DNA of 64,000 nt from assembly GCA_963848085.1 (NCBI GenBank), contig CAWKCE010000005.1, positions 372,001 through 436,000 of the forward strand, read 5' to 3'. The notes under the pieces are model-generated. The model saw only the letters and a list, made by a program, of their open reading frames with translations. It made no database searches and was not told the DNA's origin. The translations under genes and the position numbers were made by a program. Origin of the DNA: CAWKCE01 sp032127035 (GTDB lineage Bacteria; Actinomycetota; Actinomycetes; JAHEKZ01). Shown piece after piece: positions 25,179 to 34,651 of this stretch; the first letter of the stretch is position 1; each line of letters opens with the position of its first letter.

Positions 25179-27461
25179 GTGCCCGCAATCGACGACTCCG
25201 ACCTGAACCGCGCGCATCGTATGGCTGATGCCAGTCTCATCCTGGCGCATGGCACCGACGCGCCGGATCCGGACGACCCCGCGGAGCCCGTTGGCCTCAG
25301 CCAGCGGCTCGAGTCGGTCATGGCCGGAAGGCTGTCACGACGGAGCTTCGTCGGAGGGGCGTTGGGGGTGGCAGGAGCGGCCGCACTCAGCGGTCCGGCC
25401 ATGGCCTCAGGGGACCGCGACGGGCGCGGATCGCCCTACCGAGGTGACGCCGAGTCGCTCAACACCGCCCTTGACGAGGACTACCTCCAGCACGTCACCG
25501 CCTCTCTGGTTGCGTTCGGTGACACCCCGAGCGGGTGGCGCCCGGGCGGCTCTCCCGCCAACCTCCAAGCGGTTGACTGGATCGCCGCCGAGATGAAGCG
25601 CGTCGGCATGAAGAAGGTGGCCAAGCTCCCCGTCCCCATCGACCGCTGGGTGTTCAACGGCGCCAGCGTGTCTGTCGACGGAGGCGCCACCGTGTTCGAG
25701 GCCAGCTCCTGGGGCGGTGTACCGGGAACCGCGCCCGGCGGCATCACCGCGGAAGTGATCGACATCGGGACCGGCTTTGCCGCCGACTACGAGGGGATCG
25801 ACGCCACCGGGAAGATCGTTCTGGTCGACTGGCAGTTCGGCGACTTCTGGGTGAACCGCCACGGCCACCAAGCCACCCTCGAGGGTGCTCTCGCAGTCAT
25901 CTTCTACACCGGTACCACGTCAGCGGGTGCCTTCTACAACAAGCGCGACGACGGGCTGCTGTCGTTCGACGGGACCTACAACGACGACTGGGTCCCGTTC
26001 GTCTTCGTCACCCGGACCGCGGCCAACGACCTTCGGGCTCGTATCGCCGCCGGGCCGACGGTGGCAACGCTCATCTCCAACGTCGAGCTGACGCGGGCCA
26101 GGGACGGCGGCGTGGGCTACAACGTGCTCGGCGCGATCCCCGGCACCGACCGGGCGGACGAGTACGTCATCTTCACGGGTCACCATGACGCGTGGTTCCG
26201 GGGCGCGGCCGACGATGCAACGGCAATCGCGGCGATGCTCGGCATCGCGAAGGCGATTCGGGACACCGGGTTCCGGTCACGGCGGACACTGCTCTTCCTC
26301 GCGAGCACGAACGAGGAGTACGGGTATACAGATGCGTACTACGAGTGGCTCATCGGCTGCTGGTACGCCGTCACCCATCAGAACCCCAAGTGGCAGCGAC
26401 GGGCGATCCTCACCTTGGACTTCGAGCTCCTCGGGACCGGTGACCCCCAGGAACGCCTTCTGATCCGTACTCACTCAGAGCTGCTCGAACATGCCAAGAC
26501 GAAGCTGTTGGCGGACCCGACACGTACTCCGTACGGAGCCATCTACGACAATGTGGTATGGGCGAACGCCGACCACTTCACGCTGACCGCGGCCGGGATA
26601 CCTGGCCTGTACTTCAACACCGTTGGGACCCAGTACCTCACCCGCAACTACCACACGAACTTCGACGTCCTGTCCGCGGTTGACTTCGGCTACCTGCGGC
26701 TGAACCTCGAGGTCATCAACGACATCTGGGTCGACCACGACCGCTCGTCACTGCCCATCCTCGACTTCGTCCTGCGCGCGGAGGAGGCAGCGATGCGTAT
26801 CGCATTCGTCGTCGATGGCAAGACCGTCCGCGACCTGCCGGGGGCTGACCAGGGAGCGCAGGACGGCCTGGAAGCGGCGGTGGCACGATTCCGCGAGGCA
26901 GCGCAGGCGCTGGAGGACCGCTTGGCAGCCGGCCCCGTGAAGGCGCTACGGCGCGTCGGCTCCCTGATGATGGGTGCCGAACGGCGCGTGCTGCGGGAGC
27001 TGGTCGCGCTCGACATCTTCGACCAGTACATCTTCCCGCACCAGCAGGTTCAGCGAGACGCCACGCGCATGCAGCTGGCGATCGATGCGCTCGGTGCTGG
27101 CAACCCGGTCGCGGCGCTCGACCTCGTGCGTCGGACGGGACTCACGAGTGCCGGTCGCCGGTTTGCGTACGAGACCTACACCGCCGAGCTGGAGCGACAC
27201 GACCCCGGCTTCGACGCCCTCCAGTGGGGTGGCCAGGCTCATCTCGCGCCCTACGTCGACGTGTGGCAGGAGTACCACTCGATCGCGGGCAAGATCGACG
27301 ACGGCTTCACCGCCTCGGGTGACTACGCGGCCGAGATCGCGTCTTTGACGGCGAAAGTGGGACCGGTGTACGCGCGACTGAACGAGCGACTCGGACGAAT
27401 GACCGAGGTCTTCGATGCCTCCACCGGCGACTTGCGGCGCGCACTCCGGATGGCGCGCTGA
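25179..27461 (+). CDS. Tat-exported M28-family metallopeptidase
   Basis: About 760 residues. A twin-arginine signal (RLSRRSFVGGALGVAG, ending GPAMASG) sits near residue 50. A PA-like insert is followed by the M28 zinc site: HHDAW, RGAADDATAIAAM and TNEEYGY supply His/Asp, Asp-Asp and Glu-Glu. A roughly 250-residue C-terminal helical region follows. I chose the GTG at 25179 because GGGAGG precedes it by 5 bases; that leaves an unusually long region before the twin arginines. Start at ATG 25320 would give a normal Tat signal. Likely an aminopeptidase. Its stop overlaps the probable start of the next gene. Confidence 0.83.
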   Translation: MPAIDDSDLNRAHRMADASLILAHGTDAPDPDDPAEPVGLSQRLESVMAGRLSRRSFVGGALGVAGAAALSGPAMASGDRDGRGSPYRGDAESLNTALDEDYLQHVTASLVAFGDTPSGWRPGGSPANLQAVDWIAAEMKRVGMKKVAKLPVPIDRWVFNGASVSVDGGATVFEASSWGGVPGTAPGGITAEVIDIGTGFAADYEGIDATGKIVLVDWQFGDFWVNRHGHQATLEGALAVIFYTGTTSAGAFYNKRDDGLLSFDGTYNDDWVPFVFVTRTAANDLRARIAAGPTVATLISNVELTRARDGGVGYNVLGAIPGTDRADEYVIFTGHHDAWFRGAADDATAIAAMLGIAKAIRDTGFRSRRTLLFLASTNEEYGYTDAYYEWLIGCWYAVTHQNPKWQRRAILTLDFELLGTGDPQERLLIRTHSELLEHAKTKLLADPTRTPYGAIYDNVVWANADHFTLTAAGIPGLYFNTVGTQYLTRNYHTNFDVLSAVDFGYLRLNLEVINDIWVDHDRSSLPILDFVLRAEEAAMRIAFVVDGKTVRDLPGADQGAQDGLEAAVARFREAAQALEDRLAAGPVKALRRVGSLMMGAERRVLRELVALDIFDQYIFPHQQVQRDATRMQLAIDALGAGNPVAALDLVRRTGLTSAGRRFAYETYTAELERHDPGFDALQWGGQAHLAPYVDVWQEYHSIAGKIDDGFTASGDYAAEIASLTAKVGPVYARLNERLGRMTEVFDASTGDLRRALRMAR

Positions 27462-28546
27462 GTACTGCCATCAGTTCGCGAGATCCCACTCCAAACCGGA
27501 TCCCGCTGTCCGACTGGCGGCCACGGGCGCAGCTGACCACGCCCAGGACCGAGGCTGGTCGACCGGCGTTACCCGTCGTCGACGTCCACAACCACCTGGG
27601 CCGGTGGCTGAGCCAGGACGGCACCTGGCTGGTCTCCGACGTCGGCGCCCTCCTCAGGCTGATGGACTCCGTCGACGTGGCGACGATGGTGAACCTCGAC
27701 GGGCGGTGGGGTGCCGAGCTCACCGAGAACGTCGCCCGGTATGACGCTGCCCACCCGGGTCGTTTCCTCACGTTCTGTCACGTTGACTGGGACCGGCTCG
27801 CGGACCGCGACATGCGCGGTTCGGTCGTGTCCGGCCTGCAGACCGAGCTCGCCGAGTCGGCCGCTCGCGGCGCTCGCGGCGTCAAGGTCTGGAAGGACCT
27901 CGGGCTCACCGTCCGCGACTCCGCCGGTGCCCTGGTGCAGCCGGACGACCCACGAGTGGTGTCGGTCCTGCGCACTGCCGGCGATCTGGGCCTGCCGGTC
28001 CTCATCCACACCGCCGACCCGGTGGCGTTCTTCGATCCGCTGGATGAGTCGAACGAGCGCCTCGACGAGCTGAGCGCACAACCGGAGTGGTGGTTCGGCC
28101 GGGAAGGGCTCCCGTCGTTCGCCGAGCTGATCACCAGCCTCGACCGCCTGGTAGGAGCCTGCCCGGGAACGACCTTCATCGGCGCACATGTCGGCTGCTG
28201 GGCCGAGAACCTCGACCAAGTGGGCCGGATGCTGGCGCGACACCCTAACTGGCACGTCGACCTCGCCGGGCGGCTCGGCGAGATCGGACGCCAGCCGCGC
28301 ACCTTCCGTCGGTTCGTCGAGCGGTTCCCCGACCGGGTGCTGTTCGGATCGGATGCCTTCCCCCCGAGCGAGGACCCGTACCGGCGGTACTACCGGTTCC
28401 TGGAGACCGATGACGACCATTTCCCTTACACCGACGAAAAGATCCCACCTCAGGGTCGGTGGTCCATCTACGGTTGCGCGCTCGCGCCGCGCCTTCTCCC
28501 GGCGTTGTACGCCGGAAACGCGAGACGACTGCTCGGTCTCCCCTGA
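27458..28546 (+). CDS. Amidohydrolase (amidohydrolase_2), probable CTG start
   Basis: TIM-barrel metal hydrolase. The metal motif VVDVHNHLG lies at about 27575-27601, upstream of the first conventional start (ATG 27662), and the conserved-looking lead-in IPLSDWRPRAQL lies further upstream. In that frame no ATG, GTG or TTG occurs between about 27390 and 27661. CTG at 27458 overlaps the peptidase stop (CTGA) and would give about 362 residues by coupled translation. Other sites: VKVWKDLG, IGAHVGCW and LFGSDAFPP (His and Asp ligands). The family hydrolyses or decarboxylates carboxylic substrates. A nearby sequence error creating the odd start is the alternative. Confidence 0.75.
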   Translation: MSTAISSRDPTPNRIPLSDWRPRAQLTTPRTEAGRPALPVVDVHNHLGRWLSQDGTWLVSDVGALLRLMDSVDVATMVNLDGRWGAELTENVARYDAAHPGRFLTFCHVDWDRLADRDMRGSVVSGLQTELAESAARGARGVKVWKDLGLTVRDSAGALVQPDDPRVVSVLRTAGDLGLPVLIHTADPVAFFDPLDESNERLDELSAQPEWWFGREGLPSFAELITSLDRLVGACPGTTFIGAHVGCWAENLDQVGRMLARHPNWHVDLAGRLGEIGRQPRTFRRFVERFPDRVLFGSDAFPPSEDPYRRYYRFLETDDDHFPYTDEKIPPQGRWSIYGCALAPRLLPALYAGNARRLLGLP

Positions 28547-28706
28547 CCCCCCGCGGCCCCACTTCGGCACCGTCCGTGGCCGCCTGAACACGCTCCGAGG
28601 TGGCTGGGCGGATCGGTATCACGCGGCCGCGCCGTGGGTTCTTCAGGAGGAGACCCGAAAGCCCAGGGTCGTCACGAAGGACTGCTCATTGGCGGTTGTG
28701 CTCTCG

Positions 28707-30383
28707 ATGCGTATCGCACGTGGCAAGGGGAGCGGCGACGGCCTGCCGCGGCCGGTTGACGTCTACCCCCATCCCAGGCGGGGCACTACTGGCCGGCTCA
28801 TCGACATCACCGGCCGACGCAGCCTGGTGCCAGCGCCGCAGCGTCCCGGACCACCTCCGATAGACACCGAGCCGGAGCCGGGCGAGTCCACTGCCGTACA
28901 CCGCTCGCCCAACCAACTCGCTCTCATCACGCGGGATGACGTAGGGCACAGCCAACCGAACGGCGTCCGCGACTACGCCCACCCCCAGCAGCCGATCCGC
29001 CGAGTGACGCCCGCCTGGGTGAGGCGCTACACAGCGACCGTGCTGGTCCTCGACCTGCTCGCCGCGGCGCTGGCCGGGCCGGTTGCGATCGAGGTTGGGA
29101 ACCTGCCCGGGACCAGCCCATGGCTCGCCGCGGCATTCCCGTTCGTGTGGGTCATCGTGCTGGCACTGGGCCGGACCTATGAGTACCGGTTCGTCGGAGC
29201 TGGCGCCGACGAGTACCGGCACCTGTTCACCTCCTCCGTTGTGCTGCTCGCGGTGATCGGGTCGTTCGGGTACGTCTTCATCGCAGACCTCGCCCAGCAG
29301 ACAGTCGCCGTCGTGTGGTCGCTGGCCATCACGCTCTCCCTCATCGTCCATTTCGGCTGTCGACAGGGGCTCCACCATCTCCGCCGCAACGGGTCCTGTC
29401 TGCGCCACGTGCTGGTGGTCGGACGTGAGCGCTCGGTTGCCGAGCTGATCCGGACCGTGAGCCGCGAGTCGCACGCCGGTTTCGCCGTCGTTGCGGCCTG
29501 CGTCGACGGTGCGGGACCCGGACTGGTCGAAGGCGTTCCCGTGCTCGGCGCCTCCGACTCGATCGTCTCTGCCCTCGTCCGCTCGGGGGCGGACACGATC
29601 GCCGTCGCTGCGTGGTCGGACGTCTCGCAGACGGATCTACGTCAACTGTCGTGGGACCTGGAGGGCAGCGGCGTGTCGTTGCTTGTCGCGCCCCGACTGA
29701 TCGACGTCTCCGGGCCGCGGATCCACTTCCAGCCGGTGGCCGGCCTGCCCCTGATCAACGTGGAGGAGCCCGACTTCACTGGCGTACGACGGTTCGTCAA
29801 GGGGGCGACCGACCGGGTGGGCGCAATTCTCGCCATGGTGCTGCTGTCGCCCTTGCTCGCAGCCGTGGCGCTGTCCGTCCGGCTGACGTCTCGGGGTCCG
29901 GTCTTCTTCCGGCAAGTCCGAGTGGGGACCCACGGCGTCCCGTTCGTCATGCACAAGTTCCGCACGATGTACGTGGACGCCGAAGAGCGGCTGGGCGAGC
30001 TGCAACAGCACAACGAGCGCGACGGACTTCTGTTCAAGATGAGAGACGACCCTCGGATCACCTCGGTCGGGCGGTGGCTGCGACGGTTCTCGCTGGACGA
30101 GCTACCGCAGCTGCTCGACGTGCTGTGGGGGCGCATGTCCCTGGTCGGGCCGCGTCCTCCCCTTCCCAGTGAGGTCAGTGAGTATCCCCTTCAGCTCCGG
30201 CGTCGACTGATCGTCAAACCCGGTGTGACGGGGCTGTGGCAGGTCAGCGGCCGCTCGGACCTGTCGTGGGACGAGTCGGTTCGGCTGGACCTCTTCTACG
30301 TCGAGAACTGGTCACTGGGCCTCGATCTCGCGATCATGGCCAAGACCGTTCTCGCGGTCGCCCGAGGCTCCGGCGCCTACTAG
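28707..30383 (+). CDS. Polyprenyl glycosylphosphotransferase (priming sugar transferase)
   Basis: About 558 residues. A variable N-terminal tail (1-100) is followed by four or five membrane helices, a Rossmann-like CoA-binding_3 domain (HVLVVGRERSVAEL onwards) and the C-terminal sugar-transferase domain: VFFRQVRVG, FVMHKFRTM, RRFSLDELPQLLDVL, MSLVGPRPP and VTGLWQVSGRS. It moves a sugar-1-phosphate to undecaprenyl phosphate, the first step of exopolysaccharide assembly. Start uncertain: ATG 28707, GTG 28698 and TTG 28689 are in frame, and the last has GAAGGA 8-10 bases upstream. It is the only initiator in the polysaccharide region. Confidence 0.88.
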   Translation: MRIARGKGSGDGLPRPVDVYPHPRRGTTGRLIDITGRRSLVPAPQRPGPPPIDTEPEPGESTAVHRSPNQLALITRDDVGHSQPNGVRDYAHPQQPIRRVTPAWVRRYTATVLVLDLLAAALAGPVAIEVGNLPGTSPWLAAAFPFVWVIVLALGRTYEYRFVGAGADEYRHLFTSSVVLLAVIGSFGYVFIADLAQQTVAVVWSLAITLSLIVHFGCRQGLHHLRRNGSCLRHVLVVGRERSVAELIRTVSRESHAGFAVVAACVDGAGPGLVEGVPVLGASDSIVSALVRSGADTIAVAAWSDVSQTDLRQLSWDLEGSGVSLLVAPRLIDVSGPRIHFQPVAGLPLINVEEPDFTGVRRFVKGATDRVGAILAMVLLSPLLAAVALSVRLTSRGPVFFRQVRVGTHGVPFVMHKFRTMYVDAEERLGELQQHNERDGLLFKMRDDPRITSVGRWLRRFSLDELPQLLDVLWGRMSLVGPRPPLPSEVSEYPLQLRRRLIVKPGVTGLWQVSGRSDLSWDESVRLDLFYVENWSLGLDLAIMAKTVLAVARGSGAY

Positions 30384-30693
30384 CTCATCGATTCACTCGC
30401 GTCTGGCCGGCCAGATCGCGAGGTTGACCTGCACTGAACTGTTGCACTGGCCGGGTCAGCACGCACTCGGTCGCTGCACTGGCGATGAGGTCGCCTTGCG
30501 CGCCTCGCTCGCGATCTGAGTACCTGTTGTCGCCGCATCACCTAGCACGAGCAGGAAGCCGGCTGGGATACCCATCCCGAGGAGTTCGATCCGCCCGAGC
30601 CTGACGACGATCGTCCCCCGCCATCTGGGCGGGTGTGCCCTTCGGAATCGAGAGATCTCTCTTGTGGTTCGTCTCTCCCGCCTCGGGCATCAG
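30384..30693. other. Convergent intergenic region without a gene
   Basis: 310 bp between the priming transferase and the heptose kinase, whose 3' ends face each other. No coding frame looks conserved. A weak hairpin (CCCGCC-loop-GGCGGG, 30617-30633) might terminate transcription. A perfect 12-base palindrome GAGAGATCTCTC lies at 30650-30661. Nothing else is recognised. Confidence 0.5.
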
Positions 30694-31683
30694 TTAGCTC
30701 CAGATGTCACGGTGCACGTTGAAGATCACTCGGGAGCCAAGCGGTTCCAGTTTGATCGGAAGCTCCTGCATGTATGCGAGGCTTTCACGCGCCGCTCGCT
30801 GGTTCTCGAGCGGGCACACGACCAGCAAGAAGCCACCTCCGCCGGCGCCCGTCACCTTCGCGCCGGTCGCACCGGCGGTGAGCACCGACTCTACTGCCTC
30901 GTCGATCTGCGAGTTCGATACCCCTGAGGCCAGCGCCCGCTTCGCCTCCCAGCTCTTGTTTAGCGCGGCGCCAAGAGCGTCGCGATCACCAGCGCGCAAA
31001 CCATCCGCGGCCTCTCCCGCGAGGTCACGGAGTTGCGAAAGTTGTGGAAGCCGGTCGCCAATATTCGCCGTCTGCTCCCCGAGGATAGTATTCGCGCTGC
31101 GCGTGATTCCGGTGAAGAACAGCAGCAGCTCATCCTGCACATGCCTGCGCTCCGATGGCAACAACCTTATCTGGTCAACGAGGACTCGGTCGCCGAGGCC
31201 AAAATGGATGTCACAGATGCCGCCGTACGCGGCCGCATACTGGTCCTGCTTACCGATCGGCTTGCGACAGCGATCGATCTCGATGGCGCACGCCCGCTCG
31301 GCGAGTTCCTCCGCCGACACCTGATGCCCCTGATAGGCGAACAGCGCGTGCAGCAGTCCGACGGTCACCGACGACGACGAACCCAGACCAGACCCGGCCG
31401 ACGGGATGTCGGCCAACGTGGTGATCTCCACCCCGCCTCTGACGCCCGCCATGTGCATGGCCTCCCGCACAAGCTCGTGCTGCAGGTCATGCGCCCGCGA
31501 GACGATCTCCTTCTGCGAGTAGTTCACGTAGATCTCATCGTCGAACCGCTGCTTGACGATGACGTACACGTACTTGTCGATGGCAGCGTTGAGAACGCGA
31601 CCACCGTGCTCACGGTAGAAGTCAGGGAGGTCCGTTCCTCCTCCGACGAGGCCGATCCGAAGAGGAGTCTGAGTAACGATCAC
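30694..31683 (-). CDS. hddA: Heptose-7-phosphate kinase-like GHMP kinase (HddA type)
   Basis: 329 residues. GHMP kinase features: TPLRIGLVGGGTDLPDFY (the HddA-type N-terminus), ATP loop IPSAGSGLGSSSS, KPIGKQDQYAAAYGG and the C-terminal GATGAKVTGAGGGGF. The GTG at 31683 overlaps the HddC stop (GTGA) and yields the family-typical MIVTQTPLRI start. The role is phosphorylation of D-glycero-D-manno-heptose-7-phosphate at the anomeric position. It is the last gene of a five-gene coupled operon that also supplies isomerase, phosphatase and nucleotidyltransferase. Confidence 0.87.
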   Translation of the reverse strand: MIVTQTPLRIGLVGGGTDLPDFYREHGGRVLNAAIDKYVYVIVKQRFDDEIYVNYSQKEIVSRAHDLQHELVREAMHMAGVRGGVEITTLADIPSAGSGLGSSSSVTVGLLHALFAYQGHQVSAEELAERACAIEIDRCRKPIGKQDQYAAAYGGICDIHFGLGDRVLVDQIRLLPSERRHVQDELLLFFTGITRSANTILGEQTANIGDRLPQLSQLRDLAGEAADGLRAGDRDALGAALNKSWEAKRALASGVSNSQIDEAVESVLTAGATGAKVTGAGGGGFLLVVCPLENQRAARESLAYMQELPIKLEPLGSRVIFNVHRDIWS

Positions 31684-32381
31684 CTCGTACGCCCGCCTTC
31701 CCACTCGGCCCGAGATCGTTCTAGCGCGGTCGGAGTGCCGACGTCGATGAAGTAGCAGTCATCCAGCGGCACTGCCCGAGCACTGCCCACGAGCCGGGGC
31801 AGCAGGTTGTACCCGATGTCCATGGGCAGGTGCCCGGTGATCTCGTCGAGCACAGCGGGATGGAAGGCATACATCCCGGCATTGGCCAGGTTGCTCACTG
31901 GATCCGTCGGCTTCTCGACGAAACCCACGACCGTGCCGTCCTCGACCTCTACGATGCCGCACTCCGACGGTCGCGATGCCCGGAAGACGGACAAGGTGGC
32001 GATCGCACCGCTGGCCCGGTGCTCGTCGATGAGCACGCCGAGGTCGAAGTCGGTGAGATTGTCGGCATTGACCACGAGAAACGTCTCCTCCCCCGCGACG
32101 AAGTCACGGTTGGCCTGCAGCGTTCCCGCGCTGCCGAGCAAATTCGGCTCCTGCGTCAGGTGCACCACTGGCGGTCCAACGCGCCTGGCGACGTGTGCAT
32201 AGACGAGGTGAGCGAGGTGGTGAGTGTTCACGAGCACCTCATCGACTCCGGCCTTGGCTAGGGCATCGAGCCAGATGTCCAGCAGTGATGTGCCGCCGAT
32301 CTGCAGCAGACACTTCGGCATGCTGTCGGTGAGAGGGCGCAGCCGGGTGCCGAGACCCGCGGCCAGCAGGAACGCCTTCAT
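31680..32381 (-). CDS. hddC: Sugar-1-phosphate nucleotidyltransferase (HddC-like guanylyltransferase)
   Basis: 233 residues, GT-A-like nucleotidyltransferase: LLAAGLGTRLRPLTDSMPKCLL (nucleotide loop and Lys), an NTHHLAHL region, VVNADNLTDFD (metal Asp), and VEKPTDPVSNLANAGMYAF. There is no C-terminal hexapeptide domain, as in HddC and short mannose-1-phosphate guanylyltransferases. In this operon it should make GDP-heptose from heptose-1-phosphate; ADP- or another NDP-specificity cannot be excluded from sequence. Both gene ends have 4-base overlaps, with the epimerase and the kinase. Confidence 0.82.
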   Translation of the reverse strand: MKAFLLAAGLGTRLRPLTDSMPKCLLQIGGTSLLDIWLDALAKAGVDEVLVNTHHLAHLVYAHVARRVGPPVVHLTQEPNLLGSAGTLQANRDFVAGEETFLVVNADNLTDFDLGVLIDEHRASGAIATLSVFRASRPSECGIVEVEDGTVVGFVEKPTDPVSNLANAGMYAFHPAVLDEITGHLPMDIGYNLLPRLVGSARAVPLDDCYFIDVGTPTALERSRAEWEGGRTR

Positions 32382-33490
32382 CCAGATGCCTTCCGCACCA
32401 CGCCCAGCGCCCGCATCTTCGCGTCCGCCTCGGCTAGGATGGTGTCGAGTCCGGCCGTTCCCTCAAGCCACGCCGCATACTCGGCCACCGACTCCGCGGG
32501 AGTACGCCTCGGAACCCAGCCGAGCTCCTTGAGGGCGTCGATGTTGGAGATAATGTGCCGGGTGTCGCCGAAACGGTACTCGCCGCTGATCCGAGCAGCC
32601 AAATCGGAGCCGTAGTGGAGGCGGACGACATCCGCAAACTCTTGCGTCGTGTACCCGGTCCCGCCGCCCACGTTGAAGACCTGGCCTACCGCCTGCTCAT
32701 TGGTGAGCGCAAGCAGGTTGGCATCGACGACGTCATGGATGTTCACGTAGTCACGGATAGCCAGCCCGTCTTCGTACAGAGTGGGCGCGCTGTCAAGGAG
32801 GTAGTGAAGGTTGAAGATTCGGCAGGCACCGGAGTACGCGTTGTACACCGACTGGCGCGGCCCCTGAACGATGCTGTAGCGCAGGGCTACCGTCGGGATC
32901 CCGTACCGCTTCCCGAGGTTGATCGCCAAGACTTCCTCCGCGTACTTCGACATGCCATACGGATTCTGCGGATTCGCGATGCGCTCCGGGGTGTGCTGCA
33001 TCGCCAACGGCCCGCCACAGGATGGACAGGTCACCTCCCAGCGCGCCTCTTCCAGCGCGGCTTCTGTCCGGATATCGGGCGTCTGCTCACCGTGCTCGAC
33101 GCAGAAGTACAGACCCTCCCCCATTGCCGACTGAGACGACGCCACCACGATGCGGCTGAGATCTAGCCTCTCTGCCACGGCGATCTCGTACAGCATCGCG
33201 GTTGAAGTGACGTTGACGTCGGTGAACCGGGCGAAGTCCGGCAGGTAGTCCTGGTGGGCCGCGAGGTGGTACACCGCGTCCACCCGACGCAGCAGGTTGG
33301 CCACCAACTCGCGGTTGCGGACGTCCCCGACGTACAGCTCAGCCCCCGGCGTCATGTAGTCCGGCTTGCCGTTCCGGTGCACGGGTTCCGTGAGCGCGTC
33401 CAGAACGATGACGTGATGGCCTTGGCCGACGAGGCGATCGCAGGTGTGAGAGCCGATGAACCCGGCGCCGCCGGTGACGAGAATCCTCAC
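32378..33490 (-). CDS. NAD-dependent sugar epimerase/dehydratase with CxxC insert
   Basis: 370 residues, extended SDR: MRILVTGGAGFIGSH, VYHLAAHQDY, Ser in VVASSQSAMG, catalytic YGMSK. Between the Ser and Tyr regions is an insert with FCVEHGE and TCPSCGGPL, a zinc-ribbon-like pair. I recall a similar insert in the dTDP-L-rhamnose/talose 4-epimerase branch, so a 4-epimerase is the best guess; with the heptose genes around it, a GDP-heptose epimerase is an alternative. The GTG at 33490 overlaps the upstream stop. The ORF reaches 33514 but adds nothing conserved. Confidence 0.83.
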   Translation of the reverse strand: MRILVTGGAGFIGSHTCDRLVGQGHHVIVLDALTEPVHRNGKPDYMTPGAELYVGDVRNRELVANLLRRVDAVYHLAAHQDYLPDFARFTDVNVTSTAMLYEIAVAERLDLSRIVVASSQSAMGEGLYFCVEHGEQTPDIRTEAALEEARWEVTCPSCGGPLAMQHTPERIANPQNPYGMSKYAEEVLAINLGKRYGIPTVALRYSIVQGPRQSVYNAYSGACRIFNLHYLLDSAPTLYEDGLAIRDYVNIHDVVDANLLALTNEQAVGQVFNVGGGTGYTTQEFADVVRLHYGSDLAARISGEYRFGDTRHIISNIDALKELGWVPRRTPAESVAEYAAWLEGTAGLDTILAEADAKMRALGVVRKASG

Positions 33491-34644
33491 CGTCGGACAC
33501 CCTCCGGCGAGCATCGAGCGTAGACGTCTCGGTAGACGGCCAGCGTGCTCTCAGCAGTGGCCCTCCAGGTGAACTGAGCGGCCCGCCGAGGGCCGGCAAG
33601 GCGCAGACACTCGCTTTCCGGTCCACAGGCCTTCACGATGGCGTCCGCCAACGCACCGGGATCGTTGGGGTCGGCCAGCAGGGCGGCACCTCCGGCCGTC
33701 TCCGGCATGGCGCTGGTGTCCGACGTGACCACCGGGCAGCCGCATGCCATGGCCTCCAGGATCGGCAGCCCAAACGTCTCGTTGAACGATGGGTACACGA
33801 AGGCGTCCGCAGCTCGGTAGAAGTGGACGGTCTCTTCGAGCGGCACGCCCCCCACCCACACGACGTCGTCGGAGATGCCCAGCTCGCCGGCCAACGCTCG
33901 AAGCTCGCTGACGTACTCGACGTCGCGACCGGGGCCCACGACGGCGAGCTGCCGGTCGCCGAGCTCGGCCTTCGCCGCGGCGAACGCGCGCAGCAGGCCG
34001 GCGCAGTTCTTGTACGGCCACAACGAAGACACGAACAGGACGAAGGGCTTGGTCATGCCATGTCTCGTCGCGACGTGATGCCACGCCTCCTCCCGATCAC
34101 CGGGAAGGAACACGTCATGGTCGACCGCCTCCGGGATCAGGTGCAGCTTCGCCGGGTCCACATCCAGGTAGCGGTGCACCTCGCTCCGCAGGCTCTCCGA
34201 GTTGATGATGATGGCATCGGCGACCTTGGCGGTCCGGGGGTAGCTCATCTGCCGATACATCCGCGCGGATCGCCGCAGTGCCTCTGGTGCGGTGTACGCG
34301 TGCATCGTCTTGAAGTGGACGACGAGCGACGGCGCCGGCTTGACGATCGGCGCTATCAGAGTGCTGAACACGTCGATCTTCGAACGGGGGAGGCGGATCG
34401 GTGCGTACAAATGCTCGCTCAGGGTCCTCCGCGGCGGGTTCTCGTTCGACCAGGGAAAGGTGATGTAGTGGACATTCGGCCCGTAGCCGGAGTGCGTCGG
34501 CCGAGATGTGGGGCTCACCAGCAGGTGGAACTCCTCGCCGTCGCTGAGCAGCTTGGCCATCTCGGGAATGACCCGGGTCCAGAACCAGTGGGCGCCCGAC
34601 GGGTTCGCGGGATCGTCGGTCAGCAGATTGATCGCAACGCGCAT
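33487..34644 (-). CDS. Glycosyltransferase family 4 (GT-B)
   Basis: 385 residues. The N-terminal GT-B domain starts MRVAINLLTDDPANPSG. The C-terminal domain has FVLFVSSLWPYKNCAGLL, LAVVGPG, VVWVGGVPLEETVHFYRAADAFVYPSFNETFGLPILEAMACGCPVV, the EX7E donor site of retaining GT4 enzymes. No transmembrane segment, so cytoplasmic and acting on undecaprenyl-linked intermediates. The gene lies 7 bp after the GmhB-GmhA gene and overlaps the epimerase gene by 4 bases. A reasonable guess is that it transfers the heptose made by this operon. Confidence 0.9.
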   Translation of the reverse strand: MRVAINLLTDDPANPSGAHWFWTRVIPEMAKLLSDGEEFHLLVSPTSRPTHSGYGPNVHYITFPWSNENPPRRTLSEHLYAPIRLPRSKIDVFSTLIAPIVKPAPSLVVHFKTMHAYTAPEALRRSARMYRQMSYPRTAKVADAIIINSESLRSEVHRYLDVDPAKLHLIPEAVDHDVFLPGDREEAWHHVATRHGMTKPFVLFVSSLWPYKNCAGLLRAFAAAKAELGDRQLAVVGPGRDVEYVSELRALAGELGISDDVVWVGGVPLEETVHFYRAADAFVYPSFNETFGLPILEAMACGCPVVTSDTSAMPETAGGAALLADPNDPGALADAIVKACGPESECLRLAGPRRAAQFTWRATAESTLAVYRDVYARCSPEGVRR

Positions 34645-34651
34645 GGGACCC

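Noticed and set aside
30650..30661. Perfect palindrome GAGAGATCTCTC
   Set aside because: Short, located between two gene ends and far from any start; could be chance, so not called as an operator.
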